NCBI RefSeq assembly: GCF_007991175.1
Contig: NZ_BJXV01000001.1
Span: forward strand, 124,001-188,000
Reading direction: 5' to 3'
Origin: Halovibrio variabilis
Lineage (GTDB): Bacteria > Pseudomonadota > Gammaproteobacteria > Pseudomonadales > Halomonadaceae
DNA: 64,000 nt
The notes under the pieces are model-generated. The model was not told where the DNA came from. It saw only the letters and a program-made list of their open reading frames with translations, and did no database searches. A program made the translations under genes and the position numbers. Shown piece after piece: positions 43,415-52,715 of this stretch (position 1 is its first letter; each line of letters starts with the position of its first letter).

Positions 43415-44884
43415 CTATTCGCTGGCTTTCTGCAGCTGCATGGGGAAAGGTTCATCATCATAGCTGGCGGCGCAATCGGCTATTTCGCCATCGGCTTGAC
43501 GGCACTCCACCCGCGGCATTTCATAATGGCTGCCGTCTTCGCAGCGAGCACGCTCTTGAGCTTCAACCTGAAGTTCACCGTCTTGCATGGTGGCGGCCAC
43601 TGGCCCCGTACAGGACATGCCATTAGCGCCACCGCGGCGGATTTGCATCTGCCCTTGACCCTGATCAAAGGCATACCTTACCTGTAGCGGACGGCCACTC
43701 TGGCTATCCATGACGCCGGCACCGCGCCAATCACCATTGAGAAACGCGGCGGCACCATCGGGTGTATTGGCGGGCAGGCTTAGCGGCGCTGGGGCTGTGC
43801 CAAGCTCGGCTGGAGCCATCGTTTCAGGGCTACCTTCACCCGGTTCTGCTGGCGCCTGTGGCGCTTCGCCTGGCGATAGCGCGGGAACCGCGGGTAGCTC
43901 GCCCTCACCATCACCATCCGGCAGTGGCGTTTCAGCTGAGGCTAAAGAGGTGTCAGCATTAGCGACTTCTGACTCCGGAGCAGCGCCAGGCAGGCCAATA
44001 GGAGCGTCGGGCAGTGCCCAGTCGAGCGCCCCGGCACCACTGCCGAAGGACGGCAGGCTGAAGCCGCCATTCATTTCTACGGACCCACTGGGCAAAGCAG
44101 CACCGCGGGTCTGCGCCTTAAAGGGCCAGACATCCCAGCCTTGCCACCCAGGCTTGGCGGAGGAGAATGCCGTAACGTCGCCTGAGGGTAGATTGATCCC
44201 CATATCGGGCCCTGTCATGGGGTGGGAGCAGGCTCGTAACCCTAGCAGTAAAAGCAGCAGACCAAGCAGCAGTGCTAACGGAAACAACCACCATAGTCGC
44301 CGCCACCAGGGGCGCGCTGGCGCTTCGACAATGGCCGCTTCAGCGAGAGGGGCTGCAGTAGCGAGCGGTGGAGTGGCAGGGGGAGTAGCTGATGCCAGCT
44401 CAGGTTCCGTCTGGGGATACAGGCACTGAAGTGGATTGGCATGACGGTCGGTTTCCGGGTGCGTAAAGCCCCAGAAAGTCATCACCGGGGTGCCATTGAC
44501 TAGGTAGACGAAGTTTTCATCTGGGAAATGGCATACCCACTTGAGCAAACGCGCAAATACCTCATGATCACCGCCCTGGCTTTCATCGGGTATTTCAACG
44601 GCTTGAATCTCTTCTTGAAAGGCGGCCAGCTGGATGCGGGCATCTTCTCGTTCGCCTTCTGTCGCGCTTCTCCAGGGCACGACGTCGCCCTCTATGCCGC
44701 TGTACCAGTCAACGCCTTCGCCTTGCTGGTCACGCTGTGGAATAGCAAGGTGGCGCTCACGGCCTTTTAGGCGCCGCGCAATTGCCTTGCGTAATTGTAG
44801 CGCGGAGTAATAAACCGGCTGCCCGGTTTCGCCGAGGGCGCGATACTGGTCTGTTTTACCGCTATGCAACAAAAGGGATGTCAT
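43415..44884 (-). CDS. srfA: SrfA-family membrane protein
   Basis: 489 residues. The cytosolic N-terminal domain (1-160) carries HLAIPQRD, DWYSG and FVYLVNGTPVMTFWGF (126-140), features shared with the anchored VWA protein at 28461. A Pro/Ala linker and the basic RPWWRR stretch precede one membrane helix (198-217). The periplasmic region has a low-complexity Gly/Ala/Pro/Glu section and a compact C-terminal domain (about 380-489) with SLPANTPDGAAAFLNGDWRG and cysteine pairs (MSCTGP, ERCED, VECRQ, DCAAS). AAGG lies upstream of the ATG. It is the first gene of the 11-gene minus-strand block and so probably the promoter-proximal gene. Confidence 0.82.
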   Translation of the reverse strand: MTSLLLHSGKTDQYRALGETGQPVYYSALQLRKAIARRLKGRERHLAIPQRDQQGEGVDWYSGIEGDVVPWRSATEGEREDARIQLAAFQEEIQAVEIPDESQGGDHEVFARLLKWVCHFPDENFVYLVNGTPVMTFWGFTHPETDRHANPLQCLYPQTEPELASATPPATPPLATAAPLAEAAIVEAPARPWWRRLWWLFPLALLLGLLLLLLGLRACSHPMTGPDMGINLPSGDVTAFSSAKPGWQGWDVWPFKAQTRGAALPSGSVEMNGGFSLPSFGSGAGALDWALPDAPIGLPGAAPESEVANADTSLASAETPLPDGDGEGELPAVPALSPGEAPQAPAEPGEGSPETMAPAELGTAPAPLSLPANTPDGAAAFLNGDWRGAGVMDSQSGRPLQVRYAFDQGQGQMQIRRGGANGMSCTGPVAATMQDGELQVEAQERARCEDGSHYEMPRVECRQADGEIADCAASYDDEPFPMQLQKASE

Positions 44885-45065
44885 ATCTGAACCTTACTTC
44901 GATAGAACCATTCTTTAGCTGGCCCAGGTGAGCCAGTGTCAAAACAGCGAGTTCGATAAAGCAAGGGGCAGGCGTGCGTTGCACGCAAGTTAGCATGAGT
45001 ACAAGTCCAGCGTTCCCTAGCGAATTTTAATTGGTATGATTAGTTTTCTAAGCATCATAGCAAGG

Positions 45066-45092
45066 CTAACTTAGTAAAAAAAGCTAAGTTAG
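45066..45092. promoter_or_regulatory. Perfect 9-bp inverted repeat, candidate operator for the srf block
   Basis: CTAACTTAG (45066-45074) and CTAAGTTAG (45084-45092) flank a 9-base A-rich spacer (TAAAAAAAG). It lies about 180 bases upstream of srfA. Neither arm is followed by a T run, which argues for a protein site over a terminator. Confidence 0.45.
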
Positions 45093-45347
45093 TGTATTAG
45101 ATAAAAGGGCTGTTGAAGACATAATGATGCGAGGACTCGATCGCTGCCTTTTTAAAATAAAAAACCGTGTCAGATCAGCGCGGTAAAGCTAGCCGTTTTT
45201 AAGTTAGTCACGTGGCTGGGCCATCTGAAGTGCTTTGCTGTGGCCATGCAAGGGGATCAAATTAACGCCTGAGGGTTTTTTTAGGCCGAGCTGTGGCTGG
45301 CGGCGGGGTATATAAAACCTCAAGCCCTAACGTCGCGGTGCAGCCAT

Positions 45348-45376
45348 TTGACCGCTTAACGCCCCGTGGCTATTCC
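45348..45376 (+). promoter_or_regulatory. Candidate lldD promoter
   Basis: TTGACC (45348-45353) and TATTCC (45371-45376) are separated by 17 bases. The -35 is good and the -10 is poor. It is about 105 bases upstream of the lldD start. Confidence 0.3.
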
Positions 45377-45482
45377 AGCTACTACTAAAGAAGTGCGGTA
45401 TCCCCAGGGCACGTAGTGTCAACAAACTGGTAGCATTTTCGGTTATCCAGTAAGTTGCACTATCTGTCTTGGGGAATTCAAC

Positions 45483-46652
45483 ATGCCGGTTTTTACCAAT
45501 ATTGAAGATTTACGGCGCCGCTACGTTCGGCGTACGCCAAAAATGTTTTACGACTATGCCGAGTCGGGTAGTTGGACGGAACAGACCTTTCGCGAGAACA
45601 CCAGCGACTTCCACCAGATTCACCTTAAACAGCGTGTTGCGGTGGATATGTCGGGGCGCTCGACGCGCAGCAGCATGATTGGGGAGGATGTTGCCATGCC
45701 GGTGGCACTGGCGCCGGTGGGCCTAACCGGCATGCAGTCGGCCGACGGTGAGATTAAGGCGGCCAAGGCGGCTGAGAAGTTTGGCGTGCCGTTTACGCTT
45801 TCGACCATGTCGATCTGCTCAATTGAGGATGTCGCCGAGCACACAACAAAGCCCTTTTGGTTTCAAGTCTATACCCTTAAGGACGACGATTTTATGCGTC
45901 GCCTGTTTGAGCGCGCCAGGGCCGCCAACTGCTCTGCCATCGTCGTGACGGTCGACCTGCAGGTCTTGGGGCAGCGCCATAAAGATATTAAGAACGGGCT
46001 GTCGGCACCACCCAAGCTGACCGCCAAGTCCATCGCCAACATGGCCACCAAAATACCCTGGGGGCTTGAGATGCTGCGGACTAAGCGGCGCTCGTTTGGC
46101 AATATCGTCGGCCATGCGAAAGGCGTGACGGACCCTTCCTCGCTATCTACCTGGACTTCGGAAGCCTTTGACGTGTCGCTCGATTGGAAGCGTATTGCCC
46201 TGTTTAAAGAGTGGTGGGGCGGCAAGCTGATCGTGAAGGGCATTATGACCCCTGAAGACGCCCGCTGTGCGGTGGAGATTGGCGCTGATGCGATTGTTGT
46301 TTCCAATCACGGTGGTCGCCAGCTGGATGGCGCGATGAGTTCCATTCGCATGCTGCCGAGCATTATGGACGAAGTCGGCGATGATGTTGAAGTGCATCTG
46401 GATTCGGGCATTCGTTCCGGTCAGGATGTTCTCAAGGCGCTCGCCCTTGGGGCCAAGGGCACTTACATTGGCCGCGCCTACACTTACGGCCTCGGGGCGG
46501 CAGGTGAAGAGGGCGTTACCCAGGCGCTCAACATCATTCATAAAGAGCTGGATACCACCATGGCGCTGTGTGGTGAAACGGATGTTAAGCGGCTGGGCCC
46601 GCACAACCTTTATGTACCCAAAGGCTTCGATGACCCCACGGTAAAACTCTGA
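45483..46652 (+). CDS. lldD: FMN-dependent L-lactate dehydrogenase / alpha-hydroxy acid oxidase
   Basis: 389 residues of the alpha-hydroxy acid dehydrogenase family. It starts MPVFTNIEDLRRRYVRRTPKMFYDYAESGSW, and has the FMN region (ALAPVGLTGMQ), the lysine-containing LIVKGIMTPEDA and the catalytic His/Arg motif SNHGGRQLDG. A GGGG ribosome site lies about 8 bases upstream. It oxidises L-lactate to pyruvate with electrons to quinone at the inner membrane. It stands alone with a bidirectional-looking hairpin after it. Glycolate or mandelate oxidase activity cannot be excluded from sequence; lldD is the closest overall likeness. Confidence 0.88.
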   Translation: MPVFTNIEDLRRRYVRRTPKMFYDYAESGSWTEQTFRENTSDFHQIHLKQRVAVDMSGRSTRSSMIGEDVAMPVALAPVGLTGMQSADGEIKAAKAAEKFGVPFTLSTMSICSIEDVAEHTTKPFWFQVYTLKDDDFMRRLFERARAANCSAIVVTVDLQVLGQRHKDIKNGLSAPPKLTAKSIANMATKIPWGLEMLRTKRRSFGNIVGHAKGVTDPSSLSTWTSEAFDVSLDWKRIALFKEWWGGKLIVKGIMTPEDARCAVEIGADAIVVSNHGGRQLDGAMSSIRMLPSIMDEVGDDVEVHLDSGIRSGQDVLKALALGAKGTYIGRAYTYGLGAAGEEGVTQALNIIHKELDTTMALCGETDVKRLGPHNLYVPKGFDDPTVKL

Positions 46653-46696
46653 GCGTTACCAGGGTTGCCAATGGGCCCTAGACATCTGCGCACCCA

Positions 46697-46723
46697 TAAA
46701 AATGCCGCCGCATGAGCGGCGGC
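46697..46723 (-). terminator. Intrinsic terminator for the cydAB operon (minus strand)
   Basis: GCCGCCGC (46704-46711) and GCGGCGGC (46716-46723) form an 8-bp stem with an ATGA loop. Read on the minus strand it is followed by ATTTTTATG, so it ends cydAB. It also stands between the convergent lldD and cydB genes. Confidence 0.8.
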
Positions 46724-46745
46724 ACCTAGCGCCAGCGGGCGTGGC

Positions 46746-47747
46746 TCAGTGGTAACCTTCGCCCACTTTAACCTTGCCGCGGAAGACCCAATACGACCAG
46801 GCGGTGTACGCCAGCACCACAGGGATTACAAACAGTACGCCAACCAAGAGAAAGAGCTGTGACTCCGGCGCGGAAGCGGCATCCCAGATGGTGTAGTTTG
46901 GCGGCACAATGACCGGCCATTTGCTGGCAATGAGGCCCAGGTAGGTAAAAATAAACAGCCCAAGCGCCATCACAAACGGCAGGCCTTCTTGCTGGCGCTT
47001 CACTGCGCGGTAGAGTGCCGCGGCGCAGACCATGGCCAGGATGGGAAAAACCCAGATCAATTGCAGCTGATTGAGCCAGCGATCGCGCACCTCCACGCTG
47101 ACCAGCGGCGTCCACAGGCTGACGATGCCGAAGACTACCAGCACCGCCAGCAGCAGCTTCGGCGTTATCTGGTAGGCCCACTGCTGAACGTGGCCTTCAG
47201 ACTTTAAAATCAACCAAGTGGCGCCTAACAGCGCGTAGCCCGCCATCAGGCCCAGGCCGGTCAGTACGCTGAACGGCGTTAACCAGTCGAACGCGCCGCC
47301 GACATAGACAAAGTCCTCAACCGCAAAGCCTTGAATGTAGGCGCCAACCACCGCCCCTTGGGCAAAGGCCGCAATGGCAGAACCCCAGCAAAAAGCGCGG
47401 TTCCACCAGTGGCGGTTGCGCTTGGATTTGAAGCGAAACTCAAACGAGATGCCGCGGAAAATCAAGCCTGCCAACATCAAAAACACACCAATATACAGCG
47501 CAGGCAGAAACACCGAGTAGACCAACGGGAAGGCCCCAAGCAGACCCGCGCCGCCCAGTACCAGCCAGGTTTCGTTGCCATCCCACACCGGCGCAATGGA
47601 GTTCATCATCACGTCGCGGGACTCTTCGTCTGGCGCAAAGGGGTAGAGGATTCCTAACCCCAAATCAAAGCCGTCCATCATCACGTACATGATAACGCCA
47701 AAGCCGATAATAACCGCCCAAATCAACGTTAGGTCAAGGCTGTTCAT
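46746..47747 (-). CDS. cydB: Cytochrome bd-type (CIO-like) ubiquinol oxidase subunit II
   Basis: 333 residues with about eight to nine membrane helices. The start NSLDLTLIWAVIIGFGVIMYVMMDGFDLGLGILYPF is the standard CydB N terminus, and NSIAPVWDGNETWLVLGGAGL is the conserved loop. It partners CydA to form the bd oxidase. The ATG overlaps the cydA stop by 4 bases. No cydX-like small subunit gene or cydCD is seen next to it. Confidence 0.95.
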   Translation of the reverse strand: MNSLDLTLIWAVIIGFGVIMYVMMDGFDLGLGILYPFAPDEESRDVMMNSIAPVWDGNETWLVLGGAGLLGAFPLVYSVFLPALYIGVFLMLAGLIFRGISFEFRFKSKRNRHWWNRAFCWGSAIAAFAQGAVVGAYIQGFAVEDFVYVGGAFDWLTPFSVLTGLGLMAGYALLGATWLILKSEGHVQQWAYQITPKLLLAVLVVFGIVSLWTPLVSVEVRDRWLNQLQLIWVFPILAMVCAAALYRAVKRQQEGLPFVMALGLFIFTYLGLIASKWPVIVPPNYTIWDAASAPESQLFLLVGVLFVIPVVLAYTAWSYWVFRGKVKVGEGYH

Positions 47748-49153
47748 GAGTTTGCTCCTTTAAGACCATCATCGAACGGTGTGTGGGCCGCGGAAAGGGG
47801 CCGCTTGGGCCGCTCGGTTTCGCCCGCGACTTCCTCGGGGGCCGGTAGCATACCGTTGCGTACCACCCGTGTGAGGTAGTAGATCCCCGCATAGAACACC
47901 ACGCTATAGACGCCGATATAGCCCAGCAGCGTGAACAGCGCCATGCCGCCGCTAAGTGACGGCGTTAGCCCTTGGGCATGGCTCATCACGCCGTATACTA
48001 ACCACGGCGCGCGGCCGGATTCAGTCACGATCCAGCCAGCCAAAACGGCCAGGAAGGGTGAACCAATCATGACGACCAGTGTTTTTAGGTAGCGCGAGCT
48101 CTCATAAACACGGCCTCGGCGGCGCAGCAGCAGCCCGGTCAGGGCCACCCCAATCATCAATAAACCCAGCCCCACCATCACGCGGAACGCCCAGAATACA
48201 ATCGCCACCGGCGGTTGTTCGTCGCGGGCGACGTCACTAATGCCGGGGACTTCACCGTCGCTTTGGTGGGTCAGAATCAGGCTTGCCAGGCTGGGAATGC
48301 CGATTTCGAAGCGATTGGTCTGGGCGTCTTGGTCAGGCAAGGCGAACAGAAGTAGCGCCGCGTTAGACTGCGTCTCCCAGTTGGCTTCCATGGCGGCGAC
48401 TTTGGTCGGCTGGTGCTCCAAGGTGTTAAGCCCGTGAAAATCACCGATCACGGCCTGCGCGGGCGTCAAAAACAGCAGCAGCCATAAGCACATGGAAAGC
48501 GCCTTTTTGTTCGCTTCTACGTCGCGCTTGCGTAGCAAAAACCAGGCGCTCACCCCCGCCACCACAAAACCACCGGTGAGGAAAGAGGCCATGCCCATAT
48601 GCGCGAAGCGGTACCAGAACGAGGGGTTAAAAATGGCTTCTGACCAGGCGGTAATATGGAAACGCCCATCGATCAGTTCATACCCCGCGGGGGTCTGCAT
48701 CCAGCTGTTAGCGGCGAGAATCCAAAACGAAGAAATAAAGGTGCCAACGGCCACCATAAGCGCAGCAAACAGGTGAACGCCCTCCGGAACTTTATGCCGA
48801 CCAAACAGCAGTACGCCCAAAAAGGCGGCTTCCAGGAAGAACGCCGTGACGACTTCGTAACTCAGCACGGGCCCTAAAAAGTTCGAGGTGGCCAGCGAAA
48901 AATTACTCCAGTTGGTACCAAACTGGAACGACATCACAATTCCCGAGACCACCCCCATGCCAAAGACCACGGCAAATACCTTGGTCCAAAATAGCGCAAG
49001 GCGATCCCATGCCGGGTTGTCGGTTTTATAGAAAAGTCCGTGCAGAACGGCGATATAAGACGCTAAGCCAATCGTAAAAACCGGAAAGATAGCGTGAAAA
49101 CAAACCACAAAGGCAAACTGTAGCCTGGATAATAACAGCGGATCGAGCTCCAT
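47744..49153 (-). CDS. cydA: Cytochrome bd-type (CIO-like) ubiquinol oxidase subunit I
   Basis: 469 residues. The heme ligand His20 is in FVVCFHAIFPVFTIG and the quinol loop carries ESGRAPWLVYGVM (GRQPW in E. coli bd-I). The Q-loop is short, and the total length is below E. coli CydA (522), both typical of the cyanide-insensitive oxidase (CIO) branch. It oxidises ubiquinol and reduces oxygen to water without proton pumping. Divergent from pntAB with about 366 bases between. AGG-type ribosome site GGGAGG is just upstream of the ATG. Confidence 0.95.
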   Translation of the reverse strand: MELDPLLLSRLQFAFVVCFHAIFPVFTIGLASYIAVLHGLFYKTDNPAWDRLALFWTKVFAVVFGMGVVSGIVMSFQFGTNWSNFSLATSNFLGPVLSYEVVTAFFLEAAFLGVLLFGRHKVPEGVHLFAALMVAVGTFISSFWILAANSWMQTPAGYELIDGRFHITAWSEAIFNPSFWYRFAHMGMASFLTGGFVVAGVSAWFLLRKRDVEANKKALSMCLWLLLFLTPAQAVIGDFHGLNTLEHQPTKVAAMEANWETQSNAALLLFALPDQDAQTNRFEIGIPSLASLILTHQSDGEVPGISDVARDEQPPVAIVFWAFRVMVGLGLLMIGVALTGLLLRRRGRVYESSRYLKTLVVMIGSPFLAVLAGWIVTESGRAPWLVYGVMSHAQGLTPSLSGGMALFTLLGYIGVYSVVFYAGIYYLTRVVRNGMLPAPEEVAGETERPKRPLSAAHTPFDDGLKGANS

Positions 49154-49519
49154 AATGACCTCCCAGAGCGTGTCGTGGAAATGAGATAAGTAAGTCCCAA
49201 GCGAGCACGTCAGGTTTCATTTTTTATGTTTTGGAATATGCTTATCTCGAAGTCTTTATTCTAAACCAATCCCTATTTGCCTATAACTAAAGTCCGCTTG
49301 TTTGGCTAGGGCGCATTGTCGCAGAGTGGTGATCTCTCAAAACGCATAGACGTCTGTCTACTCGCCATAAGAGGCTAGACGATACATCTAGCGTGCTTGA
49401 TAACTCGTTATGATAATGGTTTGCTAACTTGTAATGATGCTGGTTGGGTAAATAGTTAGCGTTGCTTTTCACGTGCGCATTGACGGCGCTGTAGTGAGTC
49501 TCAAATAGGGAGAACAAGA
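49154..49519. promoter_or_regulatory. Divergent region between cydAB and pntAB
   Basis: 366 bases holding both promoters. I saw no clear ANR/FNR-type dyad or ArcA-like site, and no gene. A TTGACG at about 49480 could be a -35 for pntA, but a matching -10 is poor. Confidence 0.4.
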
Positions 49520-51091
49520 ATGAAGATAGGTGCACCGAAGGAGAGTGCTCCGGGGGAAGCGCGTGTCGCGCTAACCCCTGAGAGTGCCAAGCAGGTTCAG
49601 AAACTCGGGCACGAGTGCCTGGTGGAAACCGGCGCTGGTCTTTTGGCGGGTTTTAATGACGACACTTATCGCGATGCGGGCGTTACCGTGGTCGATAGTG
49701 TGGACGGACTATGGCGCGACGCTGAGGTAGTGATTAAAGTCCGCGAGCCCTCCGAGGAAGAGGCCGAGCGGCTGCGCGAAGGCCAGACATTGATCGCCTT
49801 CTTCTGGCCGGCGCAAAACGAAGCGCTGCTGGAGAAGTGCAAAGCCCAGGGCGCCACCGTGATCGCCATGGATATGGTGCCGCGTATTTCCCGGGCCCAG
49901 AAGATGGACGCGCTCTCCTCCATGGCCAATATCGCCGGTTACCGGGCGGTGATTGAGGCGGGCAATAACTTTGGCCGTTTCTTTACCGGCCAGGTGACGG
50001 CGGCAGGCAAAGTGCCCCCCGCCAAAGTGCTGGTGATTGGCGCCGGTGTGGCAGGGTTGGCGGCGATCGGCACGGCCACCAGCTTAGGCGCCGTGGTGCG
50101 CGCCTTTGACGTGCGCCCCGAGGTCTCCGAGCAAATTGAATCGATGGGCGCCGAGTTCCTGTTTCTCGATTTTGACGAGAGTCAGGACGGTGCCGAGAGC
50201 GGCGGCTATGCCTCGCCCTCCAGCCCGGAGTTCCGCGAAAAGCAGCTTGAATGCTTCCGCGAGCAGGCCCCGGAGGTGGATATCGTGATTACCACCGCAC
50301 TGATCCCTGGCAAGCCGGCCCCCAAGCTGTGGCTGGACGATATGGTCGCCGCCATGAAGCCAGGCTCGGTGATTATCGACTTGGCTGCCGAGAAAGGCGG
50401 CAACTGCGATCTGACCAAGCCTGACGAGCGGGTGGTGTCGGATAATGGCGTGATCGTTATCGGCTACAGCGATTTCCCCTCGCGCATGGCCACTCAGTCA
50501 TCGCTCCTTTACGCTAACAATATCCGCCATATGTTGACCGATCTAACGCCCGAGAAAGATGGCGTGATTCATCACAATATGGACGACGACGTGATTCGCG
50601 GCGCCACCGTCACCCACCAGGGCGAGATCACCTTTCCACCGCCGCCGCCCAAGGTAAAAGCGATTGGCGCGGCGAAGCCGAAAAAGAAAGAGAAGGAACC
50701 CACGCCGGAGGAGAAAAAAGCCGCTGAGATCGCCACCTTTAAGGCGCAAACCAAGCGCCAAGTGGGTTTATTAGCCGTTGGTGGCGCGCTGATGCTGCTG
50801 TTGGGCCAAGTGGCACCGGTGTCGTTTATGCAGCACTTTATTGTTTTTGTGCTGGCCTGCTTTATCGGCTTCCAGGTGATCTGGAACGTGAGTCACTCGC
50901 TGCATACGCCGTTAATGGCGGTGACCAACGCGATCTCGGGCATCATTATTCTCGGCGCTATTTTGCAGATTGGCACGAGTAGCGTGATCGTGGGCATCCT
51001 AGCGGCGATCTCGGTGCTGATCGCGTCAATCAATATCGTGGGTGGCTTCCTGGTGACACGCCGGATGCTGGCCATGTTCCAAAAATCTTAA
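49520..51091 (+). CDS. pntA: NAD(P) transhydrogenase subunit alpha
   Basis: 523 residues, single-chain alpha form as in E. coli. It starts [26 protein letters not shown], has the NAD-binding motif [22 protein letters not shown], a charged Pro/Lys/Glu-rich linker (residues about 373-410) and C-terminal membrane helices (ending [16 protein letters not shown]). It couples proton entry to hydride transfer from NADH to NADP with PntB. GGGAGAAC lies before the ATG. Co-transcribed with pntB, 16 bases apart. Supplies NADPH, which can feed GbcB and KatG-related stress defence. Confidence 0.97.
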   Translation: MKIGAPKESAPGEARVALTPESAKQVQKLGHECLVETGAGLLAGFNDDTYRDAGVTVVDSVDGLWRDAEVVIKVREPSEEEAERLREGQTLIAFFWPAQNEALLEKCKAQGATVIAMDMVPRISRAQKMDALSSMANIAGYRAVIEAGNNFGRFFTGQVTAAGKVPPAKVLVIGAGVAGLAAIGTATSLGAVVRAFDVRPEVSEQIESMGAEFLFLDFDESQDGAESGGYASPSSPEFREKQLECFREQAPEVDIVITTALIPGKPAPKLWLDDMVAAMKPGSVIIDLAAEKGGNCDLTKPDERVVSDNGVIVIGYSDFPSRMATQSSLLYANNIRHMLTDLTPEKDGVIHHNMDDDVIRGATVTHQGEITFPPPPPKVKAIGAAKPKKKEKEPTPEEKKAAEIATFKAQTKRQVGLLAVGGALMLLLGQVAPVSFMQHFIVFVLACFIGFQVIWNVSHSLHTPLMAVTNAISGIIILGAILQIGTSSVIVGILAAISVLIASINIVGGFLVTRRMLAMFQKS

Positions 51092-51107
51092 GCGGCGGAG
51101 AGACGAT

Positions 51108-52550
51108 ATGTTAGGACAAGGATTCGTATCTGCCGCAGCTATTGCGGCGAGTGTGTTGTTTATTCTGTCGCTGGGCGGTCTGAGTAACCAAGAGAAAGCC
51201 AAACGAGCCGTGTGGTACGGCATCGTCGGTATGGCGGTGGCGGTGTTCTTTACCGCGTTAGGCCCGGGTATTGGCGGCTACTGGTGGCTTATTCCCATGA
51301 TGGTGATTGGGGCAGGCATCGGCGTCTATGTGGCGGGCAAGGTCGAAATGACTGAAATGCCCCAGCTAGTGGCGGCGCTGCACAGCTTTGTCGGCTTAGC
51401 CGCTGTGTTCGTGGCCTGGAGCGCGGACCTTGAGCGCCGTCGCGTCATGGCAGCGCAGGCAGTTGACGGCGCTGCGCAGGAGTTTTCCGCTTTTGCGGCG
51501 CTGGTGGCCACCAAGGCACCAGACGAACTTACCTTTCTGCAAATTGAGGTGGTGTTCGCTATTTTTATCGGCGCGGTGACCTTCACCGGCTCGGTAATCG
51601 CCTTTGGCAAGCTGGCCGGCAAAGTTGACGGCAAACCACGCCAACTGCCCGGTGGGCATTTGCTCAACGCCGGGGCGGCGGTGTTGTCGCTGCTATTGGC
51701 AATTTTGTACCTTAACGGCGCGGGCTTCTGGACGTTGCTGGTGCTCGCAGCACTGTCGTTCTTTATCGGCTACCACCTGATTATGGGCATCGGCGGCGCC
51801 GATATGCCGGTGGTGGTCTCCATGCTTAACAGCTACTCCGGCTGGGCGGCGGCGGCCGTTGGTTTTACCCTCTCCAACGACCTGCTGATTGTCACCGGCG
51901 CGCTGGTGGGCTCATCGGGGGCGATTCTGTCGTACATCATGTGTAAAGCGATGAACCGCAACTTCGTCAATGTGATTCTAGGCGGCTTTGGCGGCAGCAC
52001 TGGGCCCGCAGCGGAAATTGAAGGTGAGCAGGTGGCGATTGACGCCGGTGGCGTGGCCAGTGCGTTGAACGACGCCGACAGTGTGATTATCGTGCCGGGT
52101 TACGGCATGGCGGTGGCCCAGGCACAAACCGCGGTGAGCGACCTGGTACGCAAGCTGCGCGCCGCGGGTAAAACGGTACGTTTTGCGATTCACCCGGTCG
52201 CGGGCCGCTTGCCAGGGCATATGAACGTACTGCTGGCGGAGGCCAAGGTGCCTTACGATATCGTGCTGGAAATGGACGAAATCAACGACGACTTCCCCAC
52301 TACCGACGTGGTGATCGTGATTGGCTCCAACGACATCGTTAACCCAGCGGCCGAAGAAGATCCCAATAGCCCTATCGCCGGTATGCCGGTGTTGAAGGTG
52401 TGGGAAGCCAAGCAGGTGTTTGTCAGCAAACGCGGCCAGGGCACCGGCTACTCCGGCATCGAGAATCCGCTGTTTTTCAAAGACAACACGCGGATGTTCT
52501 ATGGCGATGCCCGGGATAGTTTGAATACGCTGCTGCCGATGATTGATTAG
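51108..52550 (+). CDS. pntB: NAD(P) transhydrogenase subunit beta
   Basis: 480 residues with about eight to nine N-terminal membrane helices ([47 protein letters not shown]) and a C-terminal NADP-binding domain ([13 protein letters not shown] and [22 protein letters not shown]). It forms the proton channel and NADP site with PntA. A strong terminator follows at 52621. Confidence 0.97.
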   Translation: MLGQGFVSAAAIAASVLFILSLGGLSNQEKAKRAVWYGIVGMAVAVFFTALGPGIGGYWWLIPMMVIGAGIGVYVAGKVEMTEMPQLVAALHSFVGLAAVFVAWSADLERRRVMAAQAVDGAAQEFSAFAALVATKAPDELTFLQIEVVFAIFIGAVTFTGSVIAFGKLAGKVDGKPRQLPGGHLLNAGAAVLSLLLAILYLNGAGFWTLLVLAALSFFIGYHLIMGIGGADMPVVVSMLNSYSGWAAAAVGFTLSNDLLIVTGALVGSSGAILSYIMCKAMNRNFVNVILGGFGGSTGPAAEIEGEQVAIDAGGVASALNDADSVIIVPGYGMAVAQAQTAVSDLVRKLRAAGKTVRFAIHPVAGRLPGHMNVLLAEAKVPYDIVLEMDEINDDFPTTDVVIVIGSNDIVNPAAEEDPNSPIAGMPVLKVWEAKQVFVSKRGQGTGYSGIENPLFFKDNTRMFYGDARDSLNTLLPMID

Positions 52551-52620
52551 GTCCAGATAGCGTAATGAGCCGCTAAGCCATGAAGTACTGAGCCATGGCG
52601 TACTGATCCATTAACTACAC

Positions 52621-52647
52621 AGCCCGCGAGTAATCGCGGGCTTTTTA
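52621..52647 (+). terminator. Intrinsic terminator after pntB
   Basis: AGCCCGCGA (52621-52629) and TCGCGGGCT (52634-52642) form a 9-bp perfect stem with a GTAA tetraloop, followed by TTTTTA. This is a clear terminator. Confidence 0.93.
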
Positions 52648-52715
52648 GTTAGCTGCAGGCTGGCGGCACTCCTGTTATGGTCGATGACCGCCTATTCTGC
52701 TGAGCACTCGCTACT

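Larger units (their letters stand above)
44885..45482. promoter_or_regulatory. Long divergent region between the srf block and lldD
   Basis: About 600 bases without a credible gene. AT content is raised between 45000 and 45180. It contains a perfect 9-bp inverted repeat at 45066-45092 (separate entry). On the minus strand a TAAAAT element around 45024-45029 preceded 16 bases away by TTAGAA is a weak promoter candidate for srfA. A candidate lldD promoter is listed separately. The unusual length for this dense window suggests regulation of the srf block. Confidence 0.5.

Noticed and set aside
28461..44884. Type VI secretion system
   Set aside because: No TssB/C, Hcp, VgrG, ClpV or TssM-like sequences are present. 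Cytosolic and bitopic proteins resemble the general style but not the families.
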